Source: PALSA-1006 sp037140475
GTDB taxonomy: Bacteria > Pseudomonadota > Gammaproteobacteria > Burkholderiales > Gallionellaceae
Direction: 5' to 3'
Assembly: GCA_037140475.1 (NCBI GenBank)
Contig: JBAXEJ010000001.1
Span: 1 to 64,000 of the forward strand
DNA length: 64,000 nt
Of this stretch, positions 61,659 to 64,000 are shown piece by piece; positions within the stretch are counted from its first letter, which is position 1, and the number at the start of each line of letters is the position of its first letter. The notes beneath the pieces were generated by a model. The model was not told the origin of the DNA. It searched no databases and worked only from the letters and a program-made list of their open reading frames with translations. Both the position numbers and the translations under genes were made by a program.

Positions 61659-64000
61659 TTATGCATTTTTAACAAAGTTCAAAAACTCTTCAGGTCCGAC
61701 GCGAATCGCCGCGCCTGTGGGGCAAAAGCGCACACAGGCAGGCCCACCAACCATGTCTTTGCACATGTCACATTTAACCGCTTTTTTGTTGGCGTTGGGA
61801 TCCTCAGAAGCAGATTCGACAACACTTGCCCATTTACCAAACAAAGCCTCCCACAAACCGGGCGGTTTGTGGGCTTTTACAACAGCCATTTGAATCACAG
61901 AATAGGGGCAGTTGCGTTCGCAATTGCCACAACCAATACAGCTATCATTGATAAAAACCTCACCGTTGACGGAGCGATGAATTGCGTCGGGTGGGCAGTC
62001 TTTCATACAGTGAGGGTGTTCGCAGTGGCGGCAAGAACCGGGAACATGAATGTCTTCATAAGTGGGACCGGCCTCACGATTTAAACGTGACACGCCATCA
62101 TGTAAATTGGCACAAGAGGTTTCGCAATTGTTGCAGCGGATGCAACGCGAATAGTCGATCAACAAAACATCAGTTGCTTCACCGACACCCTGTTTCATCA
62201 AAAACTGCATTAGGCCGCTGAATTCGGTATTTTGATGGGCTTCAGCGGTACGAACTTGGTTCATGTAACGGCTACCTACCGTGGCGCGAACGTCAACATT
62301 CTGGTCTAGCAACGCTTTTGCGCGCTCAGCACTAAGAATAACTACCTCGGTAGGAGAGGCCGCTTTGACGGTTGCCGAGCGCGTAGAGTCGGAGACTAAC
62401 GCCATTTCACCGACATAATTGCCAGCCGAAATGTAGTCGAGCACGACTTCTTTACCATCGATATTTCGCGAGATCATCACTGAGCCGCGCTGAATCATGT
62501 AGAGGCCGTCAGCTTTGTCGCCTTCCTGAAATAATACTTCGCCAGTGGCGTAATGTTTATTTTGTGCAGAGCTGACTAACTCTTCAATTTCGGCATCGTT
62601 TAGGCCGATCGCTAAATAGGATTGCAAGACGCGCTTAAGCGCGACTTCATCAAGCTTCTTGTGAATATCCTCAAGGGTGCTTATCAGCTTGAGCATGGTG
62701 CGGCGCGGGGTTTCAATTAAAACGCAGCCCTTTGCCGCCATGACTGTAGCTGTTCTGCGGCGACCGGACACCAAACTCATCTCACCGAAAAAGTCGCCAA
62801 CCTTTAATTGAAAAGCAGTGGTACCGCCATCTTGCGTCTCCGCTTCAACGGTAACAGCGCCTTGTAAAATCGAATAAAAACTATTGCTGTAGTCGTTGAG
62901 TTTGAAAATAATTTCGTCAGGCTCAGGGCAAGTTATTTGGCTATCTAATATCAATTCGCGTAATTGCAATGAGCTCATGGAAGCCCAGAGTGGAATCCGT
63001 TGACGAATGAGTGCAATGCTTTCGCTGACAGAACTAAACGCGGGCGTGTCGACAAACTTTTTTTGCAGCAAGGGCTGGTCGGCGGGTTCAATCACGTTGC
63101 CAAGAATGTACTCAACCACTTCATAGCCTTGGTTCATCGCTTGCTTAATTAGCGGGTAACCGGCAAGCGTACCTATTACATACAAGCCAGACACATTTGA
63201 TTCGTATTGATCTGAAAGTTGCGGGGTAGCGTTAGCATCGTTATTGGGAAACTGAACACCAAAGCTTTCCACCAATTTTCGCGGTGGAGAAGCGCCTAGG
63301 CGCGCAATAACTCGATGACACCCAATTTTTTCCCGGCCTTTAGGGGATTGGGAAACGAAGAGCAAGGGAAGTCCAGCAGCTTCTTGAGAAATTTTTACTG
63401 CCGAAGTATTTTCACGAAGTTCAATTTTGCCAGCCTTGATGGCTGCCATGACCGACTCGACGTTGGCGTCTTTGCATCGATCAAATTTTTCATGTCGATT
63501 GATGAGAATAACGCGATTCTGTTCAGCTAAGGCCAGTGCGTTTTCAACACCGGCATCACCTGCACCCACCACGACAATTGTTTCATTGATATAGGCACTG
63601 GCATCGTCTAGGTGATATTGCACACTAGGTAGGTGGTCGCCCTCAATATTTAATTTATGAATATTCCCCTGAACACCAATGGCGAGGATTACGTATTCAG
63701 CAAAGATTTGTTCGTTATTTGCCAAGACGATTTTGAAATCGCCGCGCTGACCTGAAATTTCAGATACAGCCGCATCAACTTTAAAGTTAACCTTTTTCGC
63801 TTCAGCCTCTTCATTCCAGCGTTGAAGCAGTGCTTCACGAATACTTGCCTCGAAAAAAATAGCACTTCGCAATGGGAGCCGAGCGGGCTCGGCCATGATG
63901 GGCTTGCCTCGTTGGCAGCGATGTATTGTATTTGCCAGATGGGGAGCAGATTCAAGCAGAATATGGGAGACCCCAAGCTCTGAAGCATGTGCGGCGGCTG
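61659..64000 (-). CDS. FAD/NAD(P)-cNMP-[4Fe-4S] oxidoreductase (5' end outside window)
   Basis: The reading frame stays open to the right edge, so the apparent ATG at 63896 is internal. The 34 codons beyond it (AAAHASELGVSHILLE onward) belong to the N-terminal FAD-binding fold. Numbered from that ATG: an NAD(P)-binding GAGDAG (111-116); two cyclic-nucleotide-binding domains (about 320-415 and 440-545) with intact phosphate-binding cassettes FGEMSLVSGRRRTATV and VGEMALVSDSTRSATV; and a ferredoxin domain (about 580-735) with 16 cysteines in four groups (585-595, 622-634, 653-663, 709-725), as in the electron-transfer subunits of molybdopterin enzymes. It is the first visible gene of the redox module. 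NAD(P)H or quinol as donor is unknown. Confidence 0.9.
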   Translation of the reverse strand, partial: AAAHASELGVSHILLESAPHLANTIHRCQRGKPIMAEPARLPLRSAIFFEASIREALLQRWNEEAEAKKVNFKVDAAVSEISGQRGDFKIVLANNEQIFAEYVILAIGVQGNIHKLNIEGDHLPSVQYHLDDASAYINETIVVVGAGDAGVENALALAEQNRVILINRHEKFDRCKDANVESVMAAIKAGKIELRENTSAVKISQEAAGLPLLFVSQSPKGREKIGCHRVIARLGASPPRKLVESFGVQFPNNDANATPQLSDQYESNVSGLYVIGTLAGYPLIKQAMNQGYEVVEYILGNVIEPADQPLLQKKFVDTPAFSSVSESIALIRQRIPLWASMSSLQLRELILDSQITCPEPDEIIFKLNDYSNSFYSILQGAVTVEAETQDGGTTAFQLKVGDFFGEMSLVSGRRRTATVMAAKGCVLIETPRRTMLKLISTLEDIHKKLDEVALKRVLQSYLAIGLNDAEIEELVSSAQNKHYATGEVLFQEGDKADGLYMIQRGSVMISRNIDGKEVVLDYISAGNYVGEMALVSDSTRSATVKAASPTEVVILSAERAKALLDQNVDVRATVGSRYMNQVRTAEAHQNTEFSGLMQFLMKQGVGEATDVLLIDYSRCIRCNNCETSCANLHDGVSRLNREAGPTYEDIHVPGSCRHCEHPHCMKDCPPDAIHRSVNGEVFINDSCIGCGNCERNCPYSVIQMAVVKAHKPPGLWEALFGKWASVVESASEDPNANKKAVKCDMCKDMVGGPACVRFCPTGAAIRVGPEEFLNFVKNA

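Noticed and set aside
63894..63896. ATG at 63896 as the start of the FAD/cNMP/FeS protein
   Set aside because: The frame remains open to the window edge, and the upstream codons fit the FAD-binding fold, so the true start is outside.

Overview
The window is a piece of a proteobacterial chromosome that includes the replication origin. The best fit is a betaproteobacterium of the Nitrosomonadales/Gallionellaceae type living as a chemolithoautotroph. This rests on a form II RuBisCO with cbbQ/cbbO and a divergent CbbR, a Calvin-cycle/glycolysis operon, the def-fmt-rsmB-DUF4390-ntrY-like gene order, the mnmG-rsmG-parA-parB-atp order, and a large electron-transfer module with a multihaem cytochrome c. 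The genus is an inference. No gene-free stretch exceeds 300 bases, and I saw no tRNA, rRNA, CRISPR array, prophage or insertion sequence.

Left arm (1-34.8 kb), mostly leftward genes. Positions 1-1841: purC (cut by the edge), purE and fbp. Positions 1946-7102: psiE, cbbO, cbbQ and cbbM, all leftward, with a CbbR-type operator and divergent cbbR. Positions 8117-11887: a TerC/Alx membrane protein, a REC-PAS-GGDEF protein whose PAS domain looks like the haem PAS of FixL, and an MFS transporter. Positions 11952-18810: tkt-gapA-pgk-pyk-fba, which supplies most of the remaining Calvin-cycle steps; no phosphoribulokinase gene is present. Positions 18937-25028: an NtrY-like kinase and short response regulator, a DUF4390 protein, rsmB, fmt and def. 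Positions 25120-30391 run rightward: a LysM protein, dprA, smg and topA. A small secreted cysteine-containing protein of unknown function precedes gyrB.

Origin (about 33.6-40.2 kb). gyrB, dnaN and dnaA point left; rpmH, rnpA, yidD, yidC, mnmE and mnmG point right. The AT-rich dnaA-dnaN gap carries DnaA-box-like sites, and a perfect DnaA box lies between dnaA and rpmH. Two parS sites flank this region (33633 and 40122), and parA/parB lie just downstream.

Right arm (40-64 kb). mnmG, rsmG, parA, parB, the complete F1Fo ATP synthase operon (atpIBEFHAGDC), glmU, glmS and an orphan ParA-like ATPase run rightward. Leftward genes follow: ubiB, a Tim44-domain protein, an RluA-type pseudouridine synthase, yjdM, and a three-gene redox module that runs off the right edge.

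The redox module (58962-64000) is the most unusual content. It has a soluble flavoprotein with two cyclic-nucleotide-binding domains and four ferredoxin-type [4Fe-4S] motifs, a membrane protein with the paired-histidine pattern of a dihaem cytochrome b, and a membrane-anchored protein with a cytoplasmic FHA domain joined to a periplasmic domain with about ten haem c sites. The parts suggest an electron path across the inner membrane that is gated by cyclic nucleotide and phosphothreonine signals. This is inferred from domains only.
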